This document shows, one piece after another, positions 22,325 through 35,429 of a stretch of 64,000 nucleotides of DNA. The stretch spans positions 372,001 to 436,000 of the forward strand of contig JACATO010000091.1 in the NCBI GenBank assembly GCA_018389105.1, written 5' to 3'. Numbering within the stretch: position 1 is the stretch's first letter; the number at the start of each line of letters is the position of its first letter. The translations under genes were made by a program, and so were the position numbers. The notes beneath the pieces are model-generated. The model was not told where the DNA came from. It did no database searches and saw only the letters and a program-made list of their open reading frames with translations. Source of the stretch: Nautilus pompilius. Lineage: Eukaryota; Mollusca; Cephalopoda; Nautilida; Nautilidae.

Positions 22325-24409
22325 CAAATAATACTTATCGCTTTAAATGCTATCGATTTGTTTTGAATGATATCACAATACTGGCACATCTTCGGGATTT
22401 CAAATTGCGAATTTAAGAATCTTTATTTATTAAATATCTTAATCTTTTCTAAGTAGAAGTGTAGCCCTTGTCTTTATTTTTAAATTTAAATTTGCATGTT
22501 TTGTTTTGTTACATTAACTGCTGTTTGAATAGGTCAGTGTTTCTGCTTGTGGTATTTTGATAGTTTATCTTCAAATGAATAATAACTGACGAGACAACAA
22601 AGGAGCAGTTTTTAAATACTAATTGTTTATGAATATTGCACTTTATCATGTTTATTACTGCTGTGTTTCTTAAGGAAGTAAGTTTTTGTCCGTGCAGTTG
22701 AGGTTGACAAAATAGAGGTGGGGAAGTTTAGGGCTAAGAAGTAAGGGCTAGGTTGTAACATGATCTTAGAATTAAGCTATTGACATTCTTCAGAAATAGA
22801 AATCTGCACATAAAGCCACATGATTTCACATCTTCGTAATTCTAGTAAAATCAGGAAGCATTAAAATGTAATTTTTGGGGATTTGCACATTTATTCAAAA
22901 CCATGTAAAGTTGCTATATATATATATATATATATACACATGTTAATATCAGTTCTAAGTACACCATGGCTACTTCTGTAGGTTACTAAAGTTAGAAGTT
23001 AAACAACTATTAAATTGTTGTTATTTGAATGAGGGTGCATGGAGGTTTGTAATGGGGATCTGTTGTAATTTGCCCTAAGTGGTGCCCAATACTACTGTCA
23101 CTTGTGATGTAAATGATGTGCCCGGAATTGTTGTTTCTCCCAAGTTAGTTTAAAGAGAAAGCAAACAACCAAATGAGAGGAAAAAAGCACAATCAAGGAC
23201 TTTGACAGTTAGTTACCCATCAAAAATAAGTTAGTTTTATTTCCTTTAGTTGTGCTAATGCAAAAAGAAAGTTGAGTATGAGTTAGAAGTAAAAGAAATT
23301 GTGCAAAACTGTAAGCAACCTGTAGCTCATAGAGATAATTCCAACACTGATAGTAATTCTGGTGATGATGAGTGCTTAATTGCTCTATACTGCCAAATGT
23401 CTTATGCTGAAGAAAATGAAGTCTAAATGCAGGAGTATACATGAACAAATCCTGATGATGATGAATCTGTATTAGCATTTACTGCAAAAAAAGCAAACTT
23501 TTAAAGAGTGAAGTTGAGCTTTGTAAGTTGAAGTTTATACTAAGTTCATGAGAAGGAACAAGGTAAACAAACTTTTTTCCCCCCCCCCCCCCAAGAAGGG
23601 CATTGTAGGAAATATTAGAACAATGTCATTCTAACTCCTGCTCACTTAGTAGGTACAGTGCTAGTAGTTTTACTTTTCATATTTCACTGAAACACCTTAC
23701 TACTTTCAGTTAGACTTTAGAACTGTTGGTGTATTAAATAACCACAGTTACTGTAAAGCACTTAGTTTCCTACTTTTTTAAAAAAAAAAGTTTCTCATTG
23801 GCCATTAACAACGAGACACCACTGTTTCAGTGCATGCAAGCATAAACTGGATTATTTCTGCAGTAGCAACATGCATTTATATAAAGCAGGAACGCTTTTC
23901 AGCATATCATGACCATTATTCATGTGTATACCCCTGTGTAATATCCACTATATATGCTAATTCTTTGGCTGATTGCATATAAACTAAGAAAGGAGAAAAG
24001 TTGTCCAGATAAACTGTGGCTATGAATATTTAATATTTTTCTCATTGCTGTAACAATGTAGGGGAGCTTCTGGTGTCAGATGGGAATCATCAGAGTTGGC
24101 TTTCTGTGGAAACAACTGCTCTAGACATGGCTCAGTTATTTTAAAACAGAATGAAACAAAAATATTAAAAAAAAGATGATGATAAGTGCAGTTATGTCTT
24201 TTTCTTGTTTGAAAAATTGTTTGCTTTTTATTCTTTACTAGACACACACTAATGTAAATTCGTCATCTGTGTCACGTGCTCACGCTGGTCAATAAAAATG
24301 AGAATATATTTTCATGAGAAAGGTCTCTGTGAACTTATTGTACTATTTTCTAAGACAGTTGTGTGCTAATATACACGCAACTTTGTACTAATAGGTTAAT
24401 TAAATATGA
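22325..24409. other. Intron stretch with a TA microsatellite and poly-C
   Basis: AT-rich sequence containing a TA run at 22915-22936 and a poly-C run at about 23579-23592. No coding or mobile feature recognised. Confidence 0.5.
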
Positions 24410-24650
24410 TGGGCTACATGGTAGTCCAGTGGCCAGGCTTTTTTGACTACCAAGGTCGAGGACTCTGGTTTGGAAAATCTGCCTGGAATGGTTTCTTGCT
24501 CTCTCTCTTTCCCAGCCAGTTGAGGATTTTTTCTCCACATCTAAAAACGAGCAGTTCTGGTAGGGGTATTCCTTCTGAAGTCGTGAAAGCGAGTGGACAG
24601 CCAAAGCATTACTTTCCATTACCGGTTTTGCCTGCATTGTATTCTTTGGT
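24410..24650 (+). repeat. tRNA-derived SINE copy
   Basis: The head GGTAGTCCAGTGG resembles a Pol III A box and a degraded B-box-like segment follows near 24465. The body contains CAGCCAGTTG and the core TTCTCCACATCTAAAAAC at about 24530-24547, which is shared with copies at 39535 and 62347. GTAGGGGTATTCCTTCTGAAG after the core parallels GTAGGGTTTTTGCTGCTGATG in the 62347 copy, supporting a common 3' body. Confidence 0.65.
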
Positions 24651-24843
24651 GTATGCCAACAACATCATATGCAATATTTTATTGGCATCTCCTTGATTAT
24701 GGTTGTCAGTATGTGTATAAAATACTTTTCAGCTACATCATCATATTATTACCATTATATGAAACTTAGTAGTATCAATTTATAAAAGTATGTTTAAAGC
24801 CAGTCATCTTTATTTCTGCTAAAGTATTATATATATATATATA

Positions 24844-25226
24844 CAGGGTGTCCGTAAAGTTACTATACAGTCTTACAAGTTACTATACAGACACCATGCA
24901 GTACAGTAAGATATTGTATTAAAATATTTATTTGTAACAAAAGAAATAACACCTTTATGTTTATCAAAATCTCAGAAAATACATGTTACATCCGAAAAGA
25001 CTGTAACAATCAAGGCAAACAATTTCTATGACAAATATTCAAATTGGAGGCCTTCAGCTTCAATACATTCTCGACAACATGACACCACACTATGACAAAC
25101 TTGGTTGCACAATCCCGATCAAGGTTGGCAAATGCATCAATAACAAATTGTCAAAACTATTACATATAATACAATGAAACTGTATAGTAACTTGTAAGAC
25201 TGTATAGTAACTTTATGGACACCCTG
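24844..25226. mobile_element. 383-bp IS630/Tc1-mariner MITE inserted in (TA)n
   Basis: The element starts CAGGGTGTCC and ends GGACACCCTG. Its 47-bp terminal inverted repeats (24844-24890 and 25180-25226) differ at one base, and each contains AGTTACTATACAG twice, separated by TCTTACA. It is flanked by TA and lies inside a TA microsatellite, matching the TA target preference of the superfamily. The minus strand retains CRECIEAEGLQFEYLS ending in a stop, which resembles the C-terminal RCxxCIEAxGxHFEHL motif of a related transposase. So the element is a deletion derivative that kept the 3' coding end. The low divergence between TIRs suggests fairly recent activity. Confidence 0.9.
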
Positions 25227-25314
25227 TATATATATATATAAGACCTATGCTTCCGGCATATCATAAGTTTTGAAGACTAACAGTTTGTTTAACCTAAGAT
25301 CTTGTGAGAGAGGG

Positions 25315-25335
25315 CTATATATATATATATATATT
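25315..25335. repeat. (TA)n microsatellite
   Basis: Short uninterrupted TA run close to the MITE. Confidence 0.9.
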
Positions 25336-25899
25336 ATCATATCTTTTATTACTATAATTTTTTTCAGGATTATAAATTTAGCTTTGATTAAAAACAAAAA
25401 AAATAAATAGGATACCTGATGTCCCCAGATAATTTGAGACTGCAATTTCATAGCAAAGAACCCAATACATTGGTAATTAAGACTGAAAATTATTTTCAAA
25501 GTAATATGAGCAGAAACCCATATTTAGATCCTTTATTTATCACAGGAAATTAAAGAATTTAAAGTTGATTATGGAAGTACAACAGGTAAACAAACATGAT
25601 TAACTTTGCTATTAAGCACAACACATCTGTATCAACATCCACTATCCAAAATCCCATTTTGCATTTTACCTGTAATTTAATTGACTATTGGCCTTATTTT
25701 CCATGTATAACAAGACCAGAGTAGTAGTTTTGTTTTAAGACTTGAAGATGTTTTAAAATAGTGATATTGGATAAGTACATAGTTATTAAGGTTTCTGAAC
25801 AGCATGAGTTCAGATTTCTGTAAAGCTGGTACTTTTCAGGTTAACTTAGCCTGAAATGTAAATGAGTGATCAGTTGTTGTTTTTTTTTCCAGATCAGAC

Positions 25900-27710
25900 A
25901 ACTCTATATGCTTAAAAAGGGCTGCCAATTTTCAAGGTTGAAATTATTTTTAAAAAATATTAAGATGACTTAAATATCATAAATAATTTAGCATACAGTT
26001 CAGTAATCCAAAGGAAAAAGAAATTCAATTGAAAGTGCAGTAAGTAAAAAAAGAACAAAATCATTCAATTCCATGAGATGGTTGTCAGTCATTGTTTCGT
26101 TCAAGAATTCATATGGTTAGTGCAACATTTAACCCTGCACAAGGGAATGGTACAGAGCTGGCGGTAGAAGTGAGTTTTCAATCTGCGATCAGAAGGGGTT
26201 TTGCAGTAACTACTGGAGCAATAGCACACTTGTCTGGTTGGTTGTCTTTCTCTTTACTAATCTTGCCAGGATATGATGGCCTCATTTTGTTGGAGTGCAT
26301 CTGATTGTCACCTTTTCTCCTGGTATATTTCGGTTTACTGGAGCAGAAGCCACTCCTTAGACTTCAAGCTGAATGTAGAAGAGAGTCTTTGTGGGTATAA
26401 CACTTATCTGCTGCTTTCTTTGAGGGCATTCAGAGTAGAGTATGAAAGCCATCATTAGTGCTATGTCAAACAAACTTTGCCAAGTACTTTCAATACTTCA
26501 TACTCTTTCTCCCCAGAGTTTTGTCATCTGCAAGGTCTACTCTGCCTGTGTAGTTCCTGTACAGCAGTTCCTTATAAACACTTTTGGAAGGCAACTGAGC
26601 TGTAGTTGGTGTTTAGCAATGTTACATATCATCAAACCACTTTATAGCCAAGAGATCACTTTTCTGCCAAATCATGTTCTGCCTTGATGTAGCTTGTGGT
26701 TGGTCTACTTGGAAGTCAGCAGGCAGACCTCTCCTATTAAGAACAGCAGAGCAGACATGCAACTGTCTCTTTAACAAATTTCCAACAGGTCCGGAGAGCT
26801 GAAAAATTTGTCAAAGTAGAGTTGATGTTTTCCCTCCAGATCTTCTGATAGTCTTTCCATGTGTGGCACTTAACCCCTGGTGATATTCCCATTGGCAATT
26901 TTTCATGCAAACATCAAAGCTAATGAAATACCCATTGTGGGCATCAGCTGCTGCCCAGACCTTCAGGCCACACACAATTGGCTTGATGGGGAGGTACTGC
27001 TTCAAGTGGCACCTGACTTTAAAGGCTATCACAGCTTCAATGCCGATCTTTTGTATCTGGCATTTTCCTGAAAGTTTCTGTTGGCCACATCAGGGAGAGG
27101 TCGAATTTTGAATAGCCAGTTTTTGTTTGGATCAGCAGAGGCAGCTGTCCAACTGTTACTACAACAGTGCCAATACTGATTCAATTTCTAAAATTTCTCA
27201 AGCATCATGACCTTTGCCACATTCAGTCTGTCATCGTCACTTCAAGGATCATTGATGGATGGAAGAGATTGAAGGCCCATGTTGATGTTTGCCATTATGA
27301 AAGCCTTTTCTTTTTTTCTCTCTCTATCTGGTGGGTGTCGCTTAGTATGCCTGCATCCCTCTGCGGTTGTGCAATGTACCGGTTGGTCTCCTCCGGGCAG
27401 AAGAAATCTTCTGGGGTTTGTTTATGAAAGAAGTTGACTGGCTTGGCACTAACAGCGACATTAATCTTTGAAGTGTATGGCTGGGAAAACGCCACAGTGT
27501 TGATCAGCAGAAAATGACCTGAACTCCACTTTACCCCTTTTTGCTAGTTTGCTTTTTTTTTTTTTTTGTGGTTTGCTGTCAACAAAATGTGCATTCCTTG
27601 ACCAGTCTAAACCCCTGCCAGACCAGCTAAATGTTGAAAGATCTGACGTATGCACACTGAAAACCTTTACAATTAGATGGATGATTCGGTAGGTTGTATG
27701 AGGCATTCAG
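25900..27710 (-). pseudogene. piggyBac-like transposase remnant
   Basis: Reading the minus strand from high to low coordinates gives piggyBac family blocks in order. KPVNFFHKQTPEDFF and EETNRYIAQ (about 27430-27350) match the start of the DDE_Tnp_1_7 domain. NKNWLFKIRPLPDV is near 27130, and MIAFKVRCHLKQYLPIKPIV then KVWAAADAHNGYFISFDV lie at about 27030-26910. NRRGLPADFQ near 26725 and TGRVDLADDKTL near 26520 correspond to the conserved LP block and the GVDxxDQ region. Frameshifts and stops interrupt the frame, so it is dead. The right flank shares sequence with the deleted copy at 22225-22300. Perfect TTAA-bounded ends were not found. Confidence 0.85.
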
Positions 27711-29457
27711 AGTGAACTTTGTTGTTTTTGTGGAACAGACCAACAAATGAGAAGTAACCAGATACAGGAGACATTTTCAGATTTAAGGAGTGGAAAAAAA
27801 AATTATTTGGATAGCTGTTACCGTGGCAACAGAACAAAAATACTAATATCTTGTATGGAACATGGAAAAGACAACAGATCTTGGCACAGCTGTTTAATTT
27901 TTTTTTTATATATGAAGTCAGTCAGGTTTTGATGAGGTCAGTACAACAATAGAAATTAGTGATAACTTTACTCACCACTGACAAGTCTCAAGATTTAAAT
28001 TAGTATATGCTTGTGATTGTGTCATACAGGACAGCAGAAATGTTGTATGGAACGTGTCTGAATTTTTTAGTCTGGGAGCTTTTCAGAATTGCTTATCTGC
28101 TAAATATCATGAACAATTCCTGTCAGTATCAGAAGAAAGATATATATATATATATAGCTTTTACTTTTAAGAAAAGTTGCTGAAGCAGACGCATTGAATT
28201 GGAGATGTAAATAGTCGATGTGTTGTACTGGACAAGAGAATGTCAGAAGTCATATTTTTGGAGGGTAAGACTCTCTCTCTCTCTCTCTCTCAGGAATTTA
28301 CCTAATATGTCAATGAAATGGTATTTTGGAATTCCTACATGTTATTAATTGCTAGATTAGTGTAAACAATATGTACAAAAAAAAAAATTTAACTGATACA
28401 TGCTGCTTTTAATTTTATGCTATAGGGACAGTGCCATGAACAGTGGAAGGTGTTGCATTTTAAGTGGGTACCAATTCCACTGTACCCTAAAGTAGTGTAA
28501 GAACTTAGTATTTCTTTTACAAGTAGAGTTTACATAAAGGTCATCCAACCAAATGACCTGATGTTTGTTTTGTATTTGGAGTTAGTCAGAATGACCCAGC
28601 TTGATTATACTAGTAGTACTGAAAATGGGCTTATATATGATTAAAAATTTTTGAATAGTTAAAATTGACTAACAGAAACAAAGAAAAACAATTTCCCAGG
28701 ATTCTTCCTTTGGACTCCTCTGCAGGACAAAAGAATATTTGTGAAATTTCCTCAAATCTTATGCACATTCGCTTTTCTTCTTATGGTATTAATAGCATCA
28801 TACTAGACATCATAGGTGTAAATTAGAATGTCGGGCAAATCTTGATTATGAATTATTAGCTGAAGGATTGATGGTGTCGTCTGTTCACGTACATTGTTAC
28901 CAGTATGAAGTTTAAAAAAATTCAAAAAGATGACTTTAAAGATTTCTGTAAAATCTTTCAGAAATGGACATTCAAATTCATTAAATTATGGTTTTTGTCA
29001 TAGTGAGTTTTTTTATTAATAATTTTGGGCAGTTCTTTGATTTTTCTAATATTCAGAATTTAGAATCTTTTACTGTTACCACTGCTCTCTTCCCAGAAAT
29101 GTACCAGTGATGTTCAAACGAAATCTGGCCAGATATCATTTATGGCGATGCTTTTTCAGCAGGATATCATTCGAATGTCTGTAATAGGAATAATTTATGA
29201 TGCTTTGATACGCACAAAGAATCAAAGTAAACCACCACCAACATATTTATAGTATGGATGGAGACTGAAGCACAAACTTGTTTTATTTCTAGTAATCACA
29301 AAGTAAATGCTATTTTAAATGTTAAAACATTATAAATAAGCTGGTGTTCTTAAAAGCTTTTTCTCTCTAAAATGATTTATTTATATATATAGTAAAATTA
29401 AAAATAGTGCTATAGTATATAACAGTTTAGATATTTGGGTCTAAAAAAAATATTATT
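27711..29457. other. Intron stretch with TA and TC microsatellites
   Basis: Contains a TA run at 28141-28156 and a TC run at 28271-28291. Otherwise AT-rich DNA without recognised features. Confidence 0.5.
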
Positions 29458-29772
29458 TCAAGTTGGTCGGAATCTTGTAACATTGAGAGTTTGATATGTA
29501 GCAGAGGCTGATGCTCTAAATTTGCTGGTGCTACCATGAGCTCTTGGAGTTGTTCTAGGGGCTAATGAATGAACCGGCTCTGTCCAACTATTTACAATTG
29601 CATCCTGTTCACCACCACACTTAAGGGATGACATTCTGAATTGGGGGCTGTCGGGTATAGCTAGCACAAAGAAACCATCCCTAGATCCTAATAGCTTAAC
29701 ACCAACTGCCCGTCCGGATAGAAAATGCTTTGTATTGCTCTTTGATTCTTTAAGAATATTTAGTCTAACCAT
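29458..29772 (-). other. Open frame of 104 codons, identity unknown
   Basis: A minus-strand frame (MVRLNILKESK at the start, VTRFRPT at the end) stays open for 104 codons in AT-rich DNA and is richer in G and C than its flanks. The residue mix looks protein-like, but no domain is recognised. The frame opens a further eight codons upstream of the Met before a stop. It could be a fragment of an unrecognised transposon, a retrocopy, or an antisense exon. No splice sites or promoter were identified, so it is not called a gene. Confidence 0.25.
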
Positions 29773-32700
29773 GTGGCAGGAAGTGCTGGGCTTTAATAAT
29801 TAAGGGGCTAACCTGCCGCTGAACATGGTATGTAAACATGAAATCATTGCCAGGATATGTCATGGAGATCTACTAAGAAAAAATATCTTTGAGAAACATT
29901 CTTCTCTACAGATGTCTTGTGCTGCATTTGTGGATATTTTTCATGGTTTTTGCTTAGAGTAAACTTAGCCACATTTCATGAATTTGAATCAGGATTTGAA
30001 ATTATCAGACTCTATCTTTAATAGTTTCCTGGACCATTTGTTTTCTTTAAAATGTTTTGCAGGTCACCATGATGATATTGATGTTCTAATTTTCGTTGTG
30101 TGTCACAGAAAAAACATTAGATCCTTTAAGGACAACTATACCTGTTACGTATGCAGTGTTGCCCCAAATTATTTATATCTCATGCTTTTAAACAATCTAT
30201 TGCGCATCCTACGATACCTATAGGGCCTTTGTACTAAATAAACAACATTTCTTAATTTAGTAAATTGTTGCAGCAATGTAGTTATGGATTAATAAAGCAG
30301 TAAATTCAATAAATGCAGACTTCATGATATTGGTTTGATAAAAATATTATTTTAGCAAAGTAAATCCATAAGCTATAATGCCAGAAACATGCTACAGCGA
30401 ATGAATAACCATAGGTGTTGTTTTAATTTTTGATATTTTTTTGCGTAAAATACCATGGTTTTTAGAGATTATTATGGAACCTACCATTTACTTCACCGTT
30501 CTTCCTATACACTAGTGCTTCTCTCGCCTGTATTTCTCATTCTTGTTTCCTAATTTTTGCATCTTTGTTATTAACATCATGGTGTATTTATGCTTGAGTT
30601 GAGATCTTCTGTATGCAACTAACTCAAAAAAAAAAAAAAGGAAACTTAATTAATGAGAATATTCCATAAATCTGTAGAGAGTGAATGGTCTCTACTTTGT
30701 TGGTTGCTAGGTGGCAGGTGCTGTAGTCATGACTTCAAACCATATATAATCTCTGATTACAAGAATCTTTATATTAAAGACAGAAACTAATTTCTGTCTG
30801 TCTGCTCATGCGAATATAAGTTAATTAATTTAGTAAAGTTTTTATATATAGATGGCCAGTCCATTTGTGGAGATTTTTTTTTTTTTAAATTTAAATCTAA
30901 ATGCTTTAAGCATTAGAGAAAGGTAAGATGTGCATGTTGTAGAGTCATTTTATAATAGTCAGCAAGAAACAACTTATGGATGAGTTCTTGTCCCAGTGGT
31001 TTTCAGCCAAGGCAATATGTTGTTTAATGTCGAGTTCATTGTCAGTTCACTGGTTTTAGAAGACTCAATGGTGCAGACTTTCTGCCATCAAATTTTGATG
31101 GAATTAAAAATGGTGTTTTGAGCTCTTTCAAAATTAAACACTACACATTATGTGTATATGTAATGAGCCTGGGCGATCAATGCCTTTGCTCTAGAGATTA
31201 ATTCTCCCATTTCTAGCAAATATACAGGTGCACAAGGCTGCCGCACAAGTATTTTATGGATTACAGGCTGGTGGCTAGCATATTTGCCAAGTTCAGTTAG
31301 TTCAAACGCAGGTAAAAGCCAGGAAAACTCATTCAGCCTATAAGAGTCTGTAGATATTACATGAATGTGGACTATTGATCATTCAGGGTAAATGTGCAAA
31401 TGATGCTGACAGTGCTTTTCAGTTACTTTAGGTGCATCTCTGATTTTCTTGCAGTTATTATTTGGTTTACTGTGGTGATTTAATTTTGTGTACAGTTCAA
31501 TCATTGTAGCATTCTGATAGTGTCAGCAAGCTCTTTATTGCCAATGATAGATTTGTGCTGCAGGCAGTTATGAACTGCTCCTCCCTGAAGGACAAGAATG
31601 CATTATCTACTGTAAAATCAAGATGTCTGGAGACACCTAAGGCTAGAAGATGGGAAAGTCTTTATACGACCACTTCGTGAGAGGGAGCTATTATCTATTG
31701 CAAGGCTAGCTTGTAATACTGAGCACTTTGTATGGAAAAGAAATGCAATCTTTGATAAAGACCACTTATTTTAAGGATCCTTGTAATAAAAACCAAAAAA
31801 AAAACAACCTGCTAAGTTTTTGAAATGAGACCAGTCGAATCTTTACTTTAACTGATATTTAAAGATGTGACAACGATTGAAATGTGTGAAGAAACGGTGC
31901 ATTAATCACTGAATCTTATTAATACAATTTGTCTTTGGACCATCTATTCGATGATGGAGTGGGTTAAATAGCTGTAAGTTTTGCTTAATTTATTAAAGCA
32001 AATTTAAAAAAAAAAAACTGACTTTTCTTCAAATGATTAATGGATTTTGTTCTTTAAGTTTCATTGGAACCATCTGTTTCTTACCATTTGGACAGACAAC
32101 CTACTTTCAGTTTTACATGAACTGAGATTGTTTACGATGGGGCTGTAATGGGAAGTCCACAGAAGTGTGGGGATTCATTTGCTCTTAGAGCTGGCAAACC
32201 AAAATGCCTTTAATATCCATGCTGTTTGCCTCGCATCATCGTCCCACTGGGCAGCCCGCCAAGGAATGTGCTACAGAAAGGCGTCCCCGGAACTGCCGGT
32301 TCTCCTCAGTGAAGACCAGCGGGCCTAGCCAATAGCTTCGTTAAAGCAACTTAGCATGAAAACAAAGCAGCGGACTTGATGAATAAGTACCCTGGGTTTC
32401 TCTGCGCATGTTCAGCAGATCAGTTATGGGGGGGAGGGCAAAAATGATGGTCAATTGGTTTTTTTGCTTTTAAAAGTCAATATGGACATTTTTGTTGGTT
32501 CTACAATTAGACTCCTGCAGATCCTGACTTAGCCAAGATAGGATTTCCTTTAAGACCCCTGATTGTAAAGGGTTTGTTATATTCCTGTAGTTGATCAATG
32601 CTTTTTTTTTCTTCTCATGAACCCTGAGGATCAGGCTTTACATTTTTGAACATAAATTTATGGTTGTCAGGCCTGATTACTTTTAGGAAGATGGGGAAAG

Positions 32701-35429
32701 AAAAAGCAGAAATCCTAAGCCCCTCTCACCCATCCCCAGAAAAGAAACATCAAAGCGAGTACCACCTACGTATATGCAAACAGCTTTTCAGATATTCAAA
32801 CGATTGCATGTTTGTTTTTTTCATTTAATTTTATTATTTTAGAAGTAATATCAGAAGTAAATGAAAGAAAAGTGTGGTATGCCTTGCGTGCACAGATGTA
32901 CCTATGATTTCTTAGATATTTTAATAACTTCAAACAATTTAAAATGTGCTTGTTTTAACCTGCCTACTGATAACATCACTTCAAGTATCCGCCAGCGGAA
33001 ACCACCTGGTTTCAGTTTTCTGAACTCAGCAGAGAGAAACAGGGTACATGCTGCAGAAACCACAACTATAACTGTTTGTTTTTAAATGCAGCAGGAGATC
33101 GGAGTGCTGGAGAAAACCAACATGGCTGACTAGTGAAGAAGAGCTGGAAAAGACCATGCTAGAGAGGTCCTTGACCTTAGTAGTCCAGTAGTTGGACCAT
33201 TGTGCTGTCCACAGCATCTTATTACATGTATAGTCTTCTGCTTGTTCTGTTGGATCTGGAAAATACTAAGTTCATCTTCTAATAGAATTTTGCTGCCACG
33301 AGAACTGTTGCATGCCACCACCACCATGTTTTACTGTCTCTGTTGTTTGCACAGCAGAATTTGATGGACTTAAATGTAGAACTATAGCTGCTTTCTTTTC
33401 CCTTATCTGTGTTATTTTTTTTCCTGAAGACACTTGTGTGAAAAGATGCAGTGTTTGATAATTGTGAACAAAGTTAAGAATGTAAAACCAGAATTACAGA
33501 TAAAAACAAAATCACATGCCGACGCATTGCTACAGTCAGGCAAGAAGAAGCCTGATTGCTAGATATGTGTGCTGAAAGTATCATCTAATGAATTATTTAC
33601 ATATTGTCATTATGAACGATCCACGCACATCCCATGAAATCTATTTATGTACATTTTGTGAGGTAACATTTCTTATATTTTGCATTTTCAAAACGGCTTG
33701 GTGCATCGACTTCTGGATGACGTCAAGCTGAGTCTTCAAGAAGATGGAGAATTTGAAGAAGAATCTGGTGGTCTACTCTGTACATTTCAATGGCATTGAT
33801 TCAGTTAGTTAAAAACCAATAATGTAATCTGTAGTTGTTCCAATGGCATGTGCTTGTGCTTTAAACCATGGTTTCTGATATGCAAATTACATGCAGGACT
33901 TGTTTAGCACAAGACACAGGTAAATTTTTTAAAGGCTGAAACAGGCCATCAGGGATGTTTTTCTTGTGCCTTAAAGCAAAATAAGGGAATAGAGGCTCAC
34001 TTCAAATGTGGTTACTTTGATGGAAGGGCATTATCTGATTTTCTTCTACACACTTAAGATTCCCTATTGGTCGGTCGGTTAGTTTCTTTTGTCCTCAGAT
34101 AGCAGTAAAGGTGCCAACCTTCACAGATTATCCATAGTCCTTGTGGAATAAAAGTGTCAAATACTATTGAGGACATCGATATTGTTATGACATTAGCTGA
34201 AATGTGTAATCTTATATGGTAAATTAAAGGGGAATAACTTGGCTGCTAAATCAAATGTTTTCTTTCATGTGTAAAATCACACTGTTAACCAAGTTTAAAA
34301 CTAAATAATAATGTTTTAAATAATATGCGTGGAGGTTGTATTCAAAGTTATGAGCTGCTATTAAAAAGCCAACCTTGCAGTTGTATTCACATGAAGTATC
34401 ATACTTCGTGGAAATACCAGAAGAAACAGGGTTACTTTTCCACATAATCTATCTCTGGCAGCATTCTTCCTCTTGGCGTTTACCTTTTGGTAGACTTCAT
34501 CGCAAAATTTTGTTGTGCGCACATTTAGACTGAGCGCTTCTCTGTAGCCTCACTGATGCTTGACTCACTATACATATTCTATAAGGTTTGTTCTCTTTTG
34601 TGGGAAATGCTCTCAACACCATTCATAATGGACTTCCATTTATAGAAGCTAATGTGCTGCCATTTGTGGAGGACAGGAAACTTACAGATGCAAACCCACA
34701 AAAGGTTTTCAGAGGAAGAGTCTCTCTTCCATTCTGCTCTCAATCAGATGATCAGTCTAAGTGGTCCCTTGCTGGCTTGTGGTATGTCTTTGTGATGTTG
34801 CATTTGACAATTTAACTTAGTGTCTGGGGGGGGGGCCCTCACCTAATCATCTTCACCAATGTCCAGTTGGTGATTCAATTCTCAGTATTAGGGGGAGATT
34901 GATTAACCGACCCATTACTAACTACGCAGATACTACTGAAACTAGCAAAGAGGGCAGTGTATTTTTTAATAAAATCGATGGGGAAAGGGGCTGACATGAC
35001 ACTGGAAACCATGGATGGTGTCCTGGAGAAGCTAACTACTACTAGACTGTGCCACTCATTTGAAATTCTAAGATATTCATTGGATGGGAAGTTATTACTC
35101 ATTACTGATATGTAATAGGAATTAATTTCCTTTAACAAAACACAAATTTCCAATATTAAGTCTCCAGTAACAGGAATGAGTTTGTAATAATATACTTTTT
35201 GACTTAAATATTTATTTTCAATAATAATTGGGAATTGGTTTTTTTTTTTTTTTTTTTTTTTGAATTTAAAGATCCAATTCCACTTCCTGATAGGTTGTAC
35301 CTTGTCTGTTTTGATAAATGCCAGTGCTGTACAGCTGATAACATTAGATTTTTTTTAAGGGGATATGGGGATATTAGTCATTAGATAGCGAAGTACAAGT
35401 TAGTTAATCTTTATTTATTCATAATTTAA
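29773..35429. other. Intron stretch with a GC-richer patch and a CRE site
   Basis: Largely AT-rich. A GC-richer patch at 32222-32345 stands out and contains GCCAAT within CTAGCCAATAG; a perfect TGACGTCA lies at 33718-33725. A poly-T run is at about 35239-35261. No coding region is supported. Confidence 0.5.
33718..33725. promoter_or_regulatory. Perfect palindromic CRE (TGACGTCA)
   Basis: The full 8-bp cAMP-response element consensus for CREB/ATF dimers occurs inside intron 1. A single short site can occur by chance; enhancer function is inference. Confidence 0.3.

Noticed and set aside
34588-34815. 75-codon + strand ORF
   Set aside because: No domain, no splice context and no similarity to elements identified elsewhere in the window.
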